NCBI RefSeq assembly: GCF_000203795.2
Contig: NW_006281104.1
Coordinates: forward strand, 309,993 to 373,992
Source: Batrachochytrium dendrobatidis JAM81
Lineage: Eukaryota > Chytridiomycota > Chytridiomycetes > Rhizophydiales
DNA length: 64,000 nt
Reading direction: 5' to 3'
In this document: in pieces, positions 33,774 to 43,653 of the stretch
Layout of the letters: each line of letters begins with the position of its first letter
Position numbering within the stretch: the stretch's first letter is position 1
Program-made: the position numbers and the translations under genes
The notes under the pieces: generated by a model
What the model saw: the letters and a program-made list of their open reading frames with translations, nothing else
What the model was told of the DNA's origin: nothing
Databases searched by the model: none

Positions 33774-36700
33774 CTAAGATTTACGCTGCTCAAACTTTTC
33801 AAAACGAGCCAAATCCTTTCGAGTGATTGTGCCAGGTCGCCACCATCCTACTGTAGATTGCTCCTGAATCTGCCGGATACTGCTCTTGGTATCGCTGCCG
33901 CTGTATAGTTTTCCTTTTAAAGTGCATTCTAGAGCCTTTTTCACGTGTCGCATTAGTATGGTTGTGCAGTCTGTTGACTCTCTCATTGCACACATCCCCG
34001 CTTCCCTAAATTCAAAAAAATACATCAAGTTGCAGTAGTAGAAACTGTAAATACAATCAAGAGTGCATGTCTTGTCAAGGCATGCTACCAAATATCTCAG
34101 ATTTATACCTGATGAGAGACTCGATATCTGCACCCGTGTAGTTGCTAGTTGCCTCAGCAACGCATTCGTATTCTTCATCGGATAATACAAGAGCTGTGCC
34201 GTTTAAAGGATACGATTTTAAAATACTCAATCGATCAGATGCTGTAGGCAGACCAACATAAATATGTCTATCCAGTCTTCCTGTAGAATATACAATCCAA
34301 ATTCAGAAAATGCCGAAAATCACAACTTTATGCAAATTTTAAAACAATCTATTCAACCTACCTGGTCTTAAAAGAGCATCGTCCAATTTTTCTGGTCGGT
34401 TTGTACAGGCTATAATAGTGACTTCCTTGCGTTCTTGCAAACCGTCCATCTCATTTAAAAGTGTCGAAAGTACACGCTCATTGACCCCACCAGTTCCATC
34501 TTCTGTCCATTCTCGTCTTGTTGCAATTGCATCAATCTCATCAAAAAAGATAATACAAGGCAAAAGCTGTCTAGCAGAGGCAAATAAAGATCGAATATTG
34601 GCTTCGGACTCGCCAAGATATTTAGAAAAAAGATCCTGACTAATTATTCAACATAATGGTTTAGCTAAAATACACTACAAAACATATCTACACCAATCTT
34701 GCTTAAATCTAAATTAAATTCAATATACCTTTTTACCGTGATAAAATTCATATTAGATTCCGTAGCAATAGCATGAACAAGCATGGTTTTACCACATCCT
34801 ATTCAACACAATCAATCAGACTTTAGCTTGACAATATTTTAATCATGTCAAAAACAGATACATTTAAAAATACCTGAAGGACCATACAACAGCAGCCCAG
34901 AAGGCGGGCTGACACCAAGTTTTAAAAATGCTTCTGGGTATTGAATTGGCCATACCACTAGCTGGAAAAGTCGTGATTTTACATGATCATATCCACCCAA
35001 TTTTTTCCAAGAAACATCTCGTTTGGTTGTATCAAACCCAATACTTGCTGAGTTTGATGGTAAAATTTGAATAAGCCACGCTGTTAGCGAATTCAAATAT
35101 CTATCAGACTTGATAGTCTCATGCTGATTTATATTCAGCGTATTGATTTGTTGTGACAACTCTTGAAGTGCTGCTTGATCTGTTATTGGGTGCTCTATTA
35201 GCTCTTGTTTTACAAAAGTATAATCTCTAGTTTTCAAGCATGCATGTGTAGCTCGCGTAATTAATAAAAACAGATCGCGTGTTACATATCCTGCAGTAAG
35301 CTGCACACAAAACATTAGCCAATCAGTGCCAATACATATTTAAAAAAGCTTGGTATTCGACTGAAAATAACACACTCACCTGTGCTACTTTCTTGGAAAG
35401 CACAGAAACGGTTTCATCGTCTACTATTTTACCATGGACTTGCTCAAGTAGTCCAAAACATGACTTTATCAACTGCTCTCGTTCAACTGCAGTTGTAATA
35501 CCAAGCTCAATGTTTTTAGAAAACAACGCGTGATTGCTTGAACTAGGCTGCAAACAGGCTGATAGTTTGGTTGGATCTACAACTGTTGCCACTATGCATA
35601 CAGTCGCACTAGTCATTTCTGATAGAATCTGTACAATATGCCGCGTAGCTTCTTTTTGATCTACATCGTTGAGTTTTGCATCTGCCATATAAAAAGTTGA
35701 GCATTCGGCTTACCAAAAGCACGATACAAAGCTTGGAATGCTATTCAAACAGTGGCTTACCATTGGAAAGAAGATCCAACCCATCAATGTATAACACACT
35801 TGGTGCACTTAAAATAGCTTTCCATACAGCCTTCCGTAATGGAGTCAAGTCTCCTTTTCTACTTGTATTGGTTCTTAATAATTGCAGCTCATCACAAATG
35901 TGAAAGTATATCAATGGAAGTTTAGCACGTTTGCATACAGTGTTTCTAAGTATAAATTCAAAAGAGATTTGAATATTCATGTGTTTAGACAGAATTAAAC
36001 ACGGCAGCTTATTAAACAGTTGTATAGAATCTTACACAACAAAAAACTCTTTTCCAGTTCCATGTGCGCCAGATACAAATACTGCGCGTGTAGGCTTGAT
36101 TCCAAGCACTTCATAATGACGACGACGGTGCAAAGAAGACCCTATGTTTAAAATACAGTGTTGATTTCATACTGGTAAGACAAGGTAATGCTAAACATTC
36201 GACAATTCAGTTCAATCAAAACTGACTCGTACATATTAATTCGTTGAGTGAAATGGCCTGTTGCTCATATGCAACCAGATTTTGGTGTATCATGCGCCGG
36301 TGATAGTATGTTGGATTAAGAGTGATTGGCTTTTCAAAAACAAATCTAAATAGATTGTCTATTTTAACAGCCAAAGAAATTTCACGATTGTTGCCAGTAA
36401 TCTTTTCAACAAAAAAGACTCCGATGCGTTTGTTTCTTGGAATCATGATAATGGTCCCTAAAGCAATCTAAAATTTGATAGATTACCAAAAAATCAATAT
36501 AGAGCGGGTAAATTTAAAGAGCTTGAGATTAAGACGGACTACTTGCACCTACCACAGTTCCGTGCATTTCTTCGCAGCTCATAGTTGTCCAGTTTTTTGC
36601 ACTATTCAATACCAAATGGCCAGACTCATCAAGTTCGTCAATTGTTTCTTCTGCATAATGTATCCCTGCTGAAGTAGGAGTCCATGGAAATGTTGATACT

Positions 36701-37224
36701 CGTGATAAATGGATTGACAAGGTTTCCAAAGTTGAAGATTCTGAATCTTCACGCAATTGAACGTGTGATGAAATATTTGATAGTAAAAACTCTTGACAGC
36801 ATACTTGAATCTGAGTTACTAATGGAGTAGTTTTAGCCCATGCCAGTGTATCAGAGTTGACCCACCAGTTAAAAACCCAAGATGGAATAACGATCATGGA
36901 ACATTCGTTTGAACCTGTGCTGGATTGAGATTCAGGATTTGCTGGATCAGAAACGTCATTGAAAACTGCTGGACTTGTTTTTGTGTTTGACATGACAATT
37001 ACCCTGAAAACTGCCGGCAAGGCATTAGAGTCAGATTGAGGTTGTATGCGAAGGTATGAGCCTGTTGACCATCCATGTTTCTGTGCGACATAATTGCTGC
37101 AAAAAACCACAAAGTGGGTATTAAACAACTCAAGATCGCATTCAGTATTTAAATCTTCTGATGAAGAAACACAATGTGTATTTGATGGATTAGATGGTAT
37201 TGCCCAGAATACTGATGTTGCCAT
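33774..37224 (-). CDS. Type II AAA ATPase of the AFG2 family, AFG2B/SPATA5L1-like (892 aa, 10 exons)
   Basis: Exons 37224-36553, 36467-36233, 36141-36036, 35945-35761, 35681-35380, 35300-34874, 34798-34729, 34639-34362, 34280-34109 and 34005-33774 join to exactly 893 codons. An N-terminal substrate-binding-like domain (1 to about 300) precedes two AAA modules. The first has a Walker A GAHGTGKE and a degenerate Walker B, LYIDGLDLL, with Gly in place of the catalytic Glu. The second is intact: GPSGCGKT, a Walker B IIFFDEIDA, and sensor/arginine region CTNRPEKLDDALLRP. The linker TAGYVTRDL, the VNERVLSTLLNEMDG stretch and the ending KDLARFEKF resemble AFG2B. AFG2 proteins extract factors from pre-60S ribosomes. 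PEX6 was considered because of the dead first module, but the second module fits AFG2 better. Confidence 0.75.
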
Positions 37225-37347
37225 TGCTAGATTAAATGCAATGAATTGTAATTTTGAGTAAATTTAATTTTGAATCACGTGACTATTATTGACATTCAGA
37301 CTTTGACTTGTAAATCACTCTCTATCGATCACTACACATAGCAATCC
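37225..37347. promoter_or_regulatory. Divergent promoter between AFG2-like and COX14-like genes (123 bp)
   Basis: Two ATGs point away from each other across 123 AT-rich bases. The stretch contains one CACGTG palindrome (near 37276), a common bHLH-type site in fungi. Confidence 0.4.
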
Positions 37348-37701
37348 ATGTCTGCAACAAAGGTAGCAGACGTCTTACACAAAATAGTGGGTGGAAGCCT
37401 CTTTGTGTTCACTGTTTTTGGAGCGTTTAACATGGTCAACATGTTTATATATAAAAATCGCAGAGCCAATCTTGCTGAGCAACTGCTCCAAGAAGAAACA
37501 GCTGTAAGTATTGTTTCCATCTGCCATGCAGAGCTATTAAATGCATGAAACCACTGTGACAGGAGCTGTGCTTGATCAATCTATATAGAACACTCACTTT
37601 TAACACTGCCAACTAACTTGAATCTCATTATTACCAACTAGGATGTTTTTGCTGCGCATTATTCTCCAGCAATAGAGAGCTCAGTGCCATCATCGCAATA
37701 A
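37348..37701 (+). CDS. COX14-like small mitochondrial membrane protein (71 aa, 2 exons)
   Basis: Exons 37348-37503 and 37642-37701 join to exactly 72 codons. The layout is a short N-terminal segment with a Leu-His pair (DVLHKIVGG), one membrane span (SLFVFTVFGAFNMVNMFIY), a basic stop-transfer (KNRRAN) and an acidic/Gln-rich tail. Size and layout match Cox14, which helps assemble cytochrome c oxidase in the inner membrane. Sequence conservation in this family is low, so the assignment is tentative. The next gene over encodes ATP synthase subunit g. Confidence 0.5.
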
Positions 37702-38044
37702 ATGCATGTTGTTGCTATCTAAATGAATATGTTGTGCTTGCATTTGGAATAGATCAATGACTATGCCTATGGCTGAAGTTGGTCATTGCGAGTCTACTAA
37801 TGTAAAGTAGTCACTAGAGCTTAACTGATCGTCACCCAGACCCAAAAACATTGAATATATTCTAGCATATACATGCAAACAACAGACATTGCTGCTAGAT
37901 CGATGAAGCTTGATTGAGATCTCATACTAAACTACAGAATACATTCGTATCATACAAATAATGAATGAAGCTCACAGTCATATTCATTTGGTAGAACATT
38001 CCTCCATAAAGCAGTGCAACGTTGACACTGCTCACATAGTGCAT
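37702..38044. other. Intergenic stretch, convergent 3' ends
   Basis: The 3' flanks of the COX14-like and ATP synthase g genes meet here. Nothing else was recognised. Confidence 0.5.
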
Positions 38045-39075
38045 TTAGTGGTGGGCACCATGGCTTCCGCTTCTAAATTAATCATAAATGCAATAACGCA
38101 AAATAAGTAATTGCAACAACTGTGCAAACCAATGATTAAGTGACAAAAGCTTACCCTTCAATGTTGTAACCAATGACGGATCCACGGCCAACCATTTCAC
38201 CTACAAGGAAGAAGCCATAGATCTTGACACCATCCAAGGCAAAGGAAGTAACCTGGGAAAGAGTTACCTTTTTCCATTCACCATTATAAAAGGCCTGGAA
38301 AAACTTGGCAATACCCTCCTGAGCAACTCCAACATTGGGGAAACTAGTGACTCGTTGGTGTTTAGCAACTTGAGAAGCAAACTCGAGACCAACACGACCA
38401 TAGTAAATCACTGGATCCATTAGACCTGAACTCGGATAATATATCAATGCATGGTGCAATAATGGATCAAGCATTCGAGTCAGCACAACGGATCATGATT
38501 TATAACAGATCAAATTCAATTGGGCATGTAATAAAATGATGCAAAGAATCAGTATTTGAAATGAACACAGGAAAAGTATGGTGTTGTGACTATTAATTAT
38601 GAGTACTATTAGATGAGGATCAAGATCTAAACTTCAATCAGGAAACTGGGAACTGGCTAGGATAAAGAATCTATCATGCAAGAGATCAGCCGCTGACTAG
38701 TGTCAATAGTCAAGATTGCCAAGTGATAAGCCAGACATGGATTCTGAAATCAAAGCCATAAACAAGAATCCTAAACTATTTACTACAGAGTTCAACAGTC
38801 CAACTCATCAAGAACTATTGATATGCTTAAAGTCTTGTTTCTATCCTGTATGTTCCACATTGAAAAAGGAGTCGACAAAATGAAGAAAATGCCATTTCCA
38901 AGATAGGTGAAGCCCAAAATAAGGATTGATTGGAAATAGAAAAGTTACCTTGAAGACGAGTAGCAAATGATGAGACAACAGGCTTTGCCTTTGAAGCTAC
39001 AGTTGAAGCATCAGTTGAAGCAAAACGACGGCCAGTCAATTGGGCAGTGGAGCGAAAGAAGAGCCTGCTAGCCAT
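38045..39075 (-). CDS. ATP20: ATP synthase subunit g (141 aa, 3 exons)
   Basis: Exons 39075-38949, 38425-38155 and 38072-38045 join to exactly 142 codons. The first exon codes an Arg/Ser-rich N-terminus typical of a mitochondrial presequence (MASRLFFRSTAQLTGRRFAS). The rest matches the mitochondrial ATP synthase g family (DPVIYYGRVGLEFASQVAK, ending with a membrane helix VKIYGFFLVGEMVGRGSVIGY). That helix carries the GxxxG-like motif needed for dimerisation of the F1Fo enzyme in the inner membrane. The C-terminus is a short Gly/His tail. The first intron (38426-38948, 523 nt) is long for this window and holds no recognisable element. Confidence 0.88.
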
Positions 39076-39416
39076 TTGGGTTATTGAGCTGTTGATAAAG
39101 ATGAAAACGTGCAATCGATTTCAATCCAAAAATGACAACTGTTGAATTTCATGTGTTGCATATTCAATCTGTTATAAGCATAAATGTATGAATTGTCATT
39201 CAACATTCTAATTTCAATCCATCGTTGCTAATCTGGATAATAAACAACCAACACATGCATTTACATTGTCATGTCTTGCTTACTTTTAATGATCGTGTGA
39301 ACCATTTCACACAGTACTCGACCTATAAAACCATTCAATTCCTGCACCAACATTGATATTCACCCATTGCAATCTACAACTTACTACTACTACACGCTCT
39401 TGACTGCTTTAATACA
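39076..39416. other. Divergent promoter region, nothing specific recognised
   Basis: AT-rich upstream region shared by ATP synthase g (-) and the Q-rich repeat protein (+). The plus-strand gene is preceded by CTACAACTTACTACTACTAC-like pyrimidine/CTA repeats just before its ATG. Confidence 0.35.
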
Positions 39417-40863
39417 ATGACTTCAATCAACCAACTGCCATCTTCGTATCAATTTGCAACTTGCAACCCATTGATGCAATCTTGCATGTCGCCATCAGGC
39501 AACTACAAACAGAATCCATTTGAAGTCGTGCCATTTTCCAACCCCGCATTGATTCAGCAACTCCAACAGTTTGGAGTTCCATCTGGATTGAGTGGTGTTC
39601 ATCCTAGTGTTTATTCCAATGTTGGATTGAGTGGTGTTCATCCCAATGTTTATTCCAATGTTTCTCCATTCAACACGCCCAACACGGTCAATGCTTTAAA
39701 CTCTTTCTGTCCAGTTGATCCATTGAGCCATCACATGCAGATCCCTCGATTCAACCAGTTCAGTCAACTTCCATTGAACCAGATGAACCAGATCCCTCAG
39801 TTTGGTCAAATCCCTCAAATTCCTCAGTTTGGTCAACTTCCATTCAACCAGATGAGCCAGTTTGGTCAACTTCCATTCAACCAGCTCAATCAGTTTGGTC
39901 AACTTCCTCAGCTCAACCAGTTTGGTCAACTTCCATTCAACCAGCTCAACCAGCTCAACCAGATCCATCAGTCTTATCCCCATGCTGGTATGAATGTCCA
40001 CCATACTGGCTTGAATGTTCCCAACGTCACTCCCATCCAGGAAATCACCAAAGGTAAGTTGATCAAACTACATTTTTTTAAATTTGCATCTGTGTAGTCA
40101 TCGAGTATATGCCAACACTTTACCATGCTTGTCAGATCTTATTATTGATCGTACTCGCGACTTTAACAACCTCGAGCTTGTGTCGGATGTTGCCGATGCG
40201 TGTTCTCAGCCTCGTGCTACTGATATGATCATCAGCCATCTTGCCCAAGGTGTTGTGCCAGCTACCCCTCAGCATATTGCCATGATACTTTGCAATGATC
40301 GTTGCATTGACAAATCCGCCAACATGTTGATTGGAAATGTTGCAAACAACATTCGCTTCAATCGTCGAACCAACGAGATTCTTTCCAACCTTATTCGTGG
40401 TATTCCCCACACTCGTCGTGTTGATGAAGAACGAAAAAACAAAACCGATGATGCGATCGATCTTGGACTTGCTCGTTCTGCTCAGCAACTGCTTGCTGGT
40501 TCCAATCTTGGTAACTCAGTTTGGGTTGGCCGTCAAAAAGCTGAGCGCAAAATGAAAGCCGTCAGAGAATTGATGACTCCCAATGCATTCGGTCAGATTG
40601 ATCCATCTGTTCAGATTATGTTGAACTTGATTCCCCAGGTCGAAAAACTGTATGCTAATGGTGTTGGTCCCGCTTCGGTTGTTGAACATCTCTCCGCTTC
40701 TGGAACCATTCTCCCCCGTGTTGCCGACTCGTCCATGTTTTTCAATGCAGATGTGTTGGGTCAACGTCAGATTGGATTCGGAGGTATGACAGGATTCAAC
40801 GCACCTTGGACCAACTCGGTGCAAATGGGTGGTCAGGGTTTCCCCGGTTCGTTCATGGTTTAA
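39417..40863 (+). CDS. Gln/Asn/Phe/Pro-rich repeat protein with a conserved-looking C-terminal half (454 aa, 2 exons)
   Basis: Exons 39417-40053 and 40136-40863 join to exactly 455 codons; the acceptor at 40135 is the one that keeps the long downstream frame open. The N-terminal half is low-complexity. It has two 13-residue repeats (GLSGVHPSVYSNV and GLSGVHPNVYSNV) and then many FGQLPFNQ(L/M)NQ-like units. This is a prion-like or phase-separating composition. The C-terminal half is a folded, helical domain of about 240 residues (DRTRDFNNLELVSDVADAC, ATPQHIAMILCNDRCIDKSANML) that I do not recognise. There is no signal peptide and no membrane segment. It could be a cytosolic assembly or granule protein; this is inference only. 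Confidence 0.8.
39585..39662 (+). repeat. Tandem duplication of a 39-bp coding unit
   Basis: Two adjacent 39-bp units (39585-39623 and 39624-39662) differ at two bases; each codes GLSGVHPxVYSNV. Confidence 0.85.
39760..39975 (+). repeat. Coding repeat array of FGQLPFNQ-like units
   Basis: About seven imperfect units containing CAGTTTGGTCAACTTCC with interspersed CAGCTCAAC steps. The near identity at DNA level suggests recent slippage or unequal exchange, and the length is likely to vary between strains. Confidence 0.8.
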
Positions 40864-41078
40864 ATGCTGTCTAGGCAATGATGTGATGATCTGACAGTTC
40901 AATCTCATTCACCATTCACCATTTCCAACTATGCCGAAATGAACACGCTTTTCCTTATTTTGTTATAATTACGTTTTACAAGTTTCTTGACGCTTCTTAT
41001 ACACTATACATTTAATTATATCGAGTTTGTCTAGATATACTACACGTTTTTGAAACAGCATAGTTATGGGTTTATAAT

Positions 41079-43451
41079 CTATATATTTGTTTTACCAGTT
41101 AATCTGTTTAAATTCACTTGGCTACGAAATGATCGTTTAGGCTTGTTGGGTGTAGTGTTAATACAAGGCGCCTTTGATATTTGCAAGTCAGCCATAGTCG
41201 TTACACTATCTTGGGACATACTCAGTTCTTGTGAGCCGTGCAGTTCGTGCACTTGACTATGTCGTTGCCTATGGATGAAATTCGAGGCAATTGTCGATGC
41301 AGGCCGTTGCTTGAGTTCCATTAATGGCTTTGAAATGCTATTTTCAAATTCATTCATGGTATCCACACGACAAGGTGGTGTGCTTGATGCAACAGGTAGA
41401 ATCACATCCAAAGGAAGCGTCGTTTGCTGAAACCCATACTGTGATAATTTTTTTGGTGATTTTCTGTGTATTTTAGCACTCATGATGGTTGCTGTGAATC
41501 TGTCCAAGGAAGCTGATCGGTATTGTGTAGGTGAAGTATCCGCACACCAAACTGGAATTCTGACTTGTGTTAGTGTAGTCTGATGTTGCTGTGGCAATGT
41601 AGGAATATAGTAACCTCCGTTGGAAATGATATGAACATCCTGACTGTGGGCTTGTATTGGGCCAGATGAGGATTCGCGATTCAAATCATATATTGGATCG
41701 CTAATGCTCATATCATACGCTTTGTTGTTGTAAACAGATATATGCGATGCTATTTTTGATGATCCTAATCCTTTGATTATAGGGTTGAATGACACTTCAC
41801 CTGGGGTAATATGCACAGATAATGCTGATGATATCCGTGGCAACATGGGTTTGTCACGCCTAGATTGTGATAATACTGCTGCTGCAGTTTTGGGTCGTTG
41901 AGTAGACTGAGAATTAATATCATTTGATTGACTAGATTGACTAGCAGGTTCAGCTTTATGATACTTTCTTCCTGTAATCACCGTGATTCCAGTTAGATCA
42001 AGTGGGACGATGGTTCCAGCCCCACTCCCATTTCCAACTACTTGACTTGATCTCCAATGCACTTTGGCAGTTGTTGCTGATGAAATTAGTTTTTTGCGCA
42101 TAAGTGCAATTTTTTCAATTGGTTGAGTTTCAAGCAAGTCGGTATGATGTAAATCAACTGTATTTCGTTTAGGAATGGATGTACGCGTTCGAAGTTTAAC
42201 GTCGGAGCTGGGATCGATAATTGGAGGTGTACCACATTTTTTAAGGCTGTTGTTGCTTCCACTCATGCTTTGGGATTTTTCCTTGGCCGTCAAATATTGG
42301 CGTCTTGCTGCTTCAAATTGATCATCGTCCATTTCAACACGTTGCGCCTGTTGCTGAGTACGCGTTGTAGAGTTTCTATTGGTCGGAACAGTCATACATG
42401 TTGCAGGTCGTTGCTTGATATTTTTTGTTTGATGTTGTGGCAAAGTGTTGGAATTAGTGTGTCCATACCAAGCTTTAGATTTTTTTACAATACAGTCTAG
42501 GGTAGGGATGGAAGTGGATGGATCAGGTACATCGAGTATATCATTATTTGCTTTTGTTGAAACAACAGACTGTGATGAATCATCTTTTATATCGGCATCT
42601 TCTTTTGTACCAAGATTCTTATTAGATATTTCAGCATTTGCCTGTGTACTTGTTTCTTCGCCCAGATCTAAAAAAGGATTTTTTACATTTGAAGTTTTGG
42701 GTGGTGGTTTACGTCGAAACAGTTTTTTTTGAAAAGTATTGGGTGAACCAGTTGGCTCATCGACCGAAAGAGCTGGACCTGATTCATAAGTTAAATATTT
42801 GTATGATGCACTGCTTGATGTATTCAGCAGACAAGATACAATATCATCAACAGTATCTTCTTCCCATCCAGTAATATCGTCAAAAAAAGTGTTGTATGGA
42901 TCTTGGGCAGAATTAGTAGGGCCACGAATGAGCTCGGATAGCATTGATGGCTCGTCATCCAAGTCAATTTGGGGATCGTGTTGTGGTGATAATGCTTGTA
43001 AAGGTAGTTGTGGTGGACGAGGTTTTGGCCGGATATGAGAGCCAGACAATATGACAGGGTTGGATTTTTTAAGTCTATCAGTAGGAGTTTGCAAGCTTGT
43101 TGGTGGAGCAGGAGAGTGTTGGTATGGAAGTGACAGACTCGCATTCAGTTTGGATGAAATGTTGGTCGTGTAATTTGATTGCAATGACGATAGACTGCCT
43201 GTAGGAGCTAATGACAGTACTGAGGGCTGAAGCAGTAATAAGCCCTCGTGATTTTTATGTATACGTTTGCTATCATGGCGAGTAGTAAGGTCTATTGCCT
43301 TGTGGTTAACTGCTGCAACAGGCATCAAAATAGGCTGTGAAATCCCAGTCGGTAAAGCAGATGGTTCTAAACAAGCCGTGTTACCGAGTGTTGTACAAGT
43401 GTTGGAGACTCTTGATGGATAGTTGTGTGTAGTGTCATCTCGATGTGCCAT
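41079..43451 (-). CDS. Hypothetical disordered protein (790 aa, single exon)
   Basis: Open frame without introns. ATG at 43451 (MAHRDDTTHNY) is preferred, because the in-frame upstream start is TTG. The product is rich in Ser, Thr, Pro and Gln with scattered short conserved-looking pieces (ELIRGPTNSAQDPYNTFFDDITGWEEDTVDDIVSC read in two parts, QFEAARRQYLTAKEKSQS, KVHWRSSQVVGNGSGAG). It ends with a basic stretch (KPKRSFRSQVNLNRLTGK). The acidic DDITGWEEDTVDDI segment could be a short binding motif. No domain was recognised. It is divergent from the ASCC3 gene across 202 bp. Confidence 0.65.
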   Translation of the reverse strand: MAHRDDTTHNYPSRVSNTCTTLGNTACLEPSALPTGISQPILMPVAAVNHKAIDLTTRHDSKRIHKNHEGLLLLQPSVLSLAPTGSLSSLQSNYTTNISSKLNASLSLPYQHSPAPPTSLQTPTDRLKKSNPVILSGSHIRPKPRPPQLPLQALSPQHDPQIDLDDEPSMLSELIRGPTNSAQDPYNTFFDDITGWEEDTVDDIVSCLLNTSSSASYKYLTYESGPALSVDEPTGSPNTFQKKLFRRKPPPKTSNVKNPFLDLGEETSTQANAEISNKNLGTKEDADIKDDSSQSVVSTKANNDILDVPDPSTSIPTLDCIVKKSKAWYGHTNSNTLPQHQTKNIKQRPATCMTVPTNRNSTTRTQQQAQRVEMDDDQFEAARRQYLTAKEKSQSMSGSNNSLKKCGTPPIIDPSSDVKLRTRTSIPKRNTVDLHHTDLLETQPIEKIALMRKKLISSATTAKVHWRSSQVVGNGSGAGTIVPLDLTGITVITGRKYHKAEPASQSSQSNDINSQSTQRPKTAAAVLSQSRRDKPMLPRISSALSVHITPGEVSFNPIIKGLGSSKIASHISVYNNKAYDMSISDPIYDLNRESSSGPIQAHSQDVHIISNGGYYIPTLPQQHQTTLTQVRIPVWCADTSPTQYRSASLDRFTATIMSAKIHRKSPKKLSQYGFQQTTLPLDVILPVASSTPPCRVDTMNEFENSISKPLMELKQRPASTIASNFIHRQRHSQVHELHGSQELSMSQDSVTTMADLQISKAPCINTTPNKPKRSFRSQVNLNRLTGKTNI

Positions 43452-43653
43452 GATATATTTATAGATATCCAAATGTAGTATGCATGTATCTATCCGAATG
43501 GTTTTGGAAATCTAGTCTGAAAATGCCATTTTCGCGTCGGCTTACCAGCAAGATGGTCTAGCTATTGCTTGCAAAACTGAAAGTAGTTCCACGTGATTAG
43601 GTGTGTAGAAATTGCTGGCTGGATTTTGACATTTAACCCGTAGATTAGCAATT

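Noticed and set aside
33774..37224. PEX6 as an identity for the AAA ATPase
   Set aside because: The dead first module fits PEX6, but the second module (WPIQYPEAF, PPSGLLLYGPSG, ERVLSTLLNEMDG) and the C-terminus fit AFG2 proteins better.
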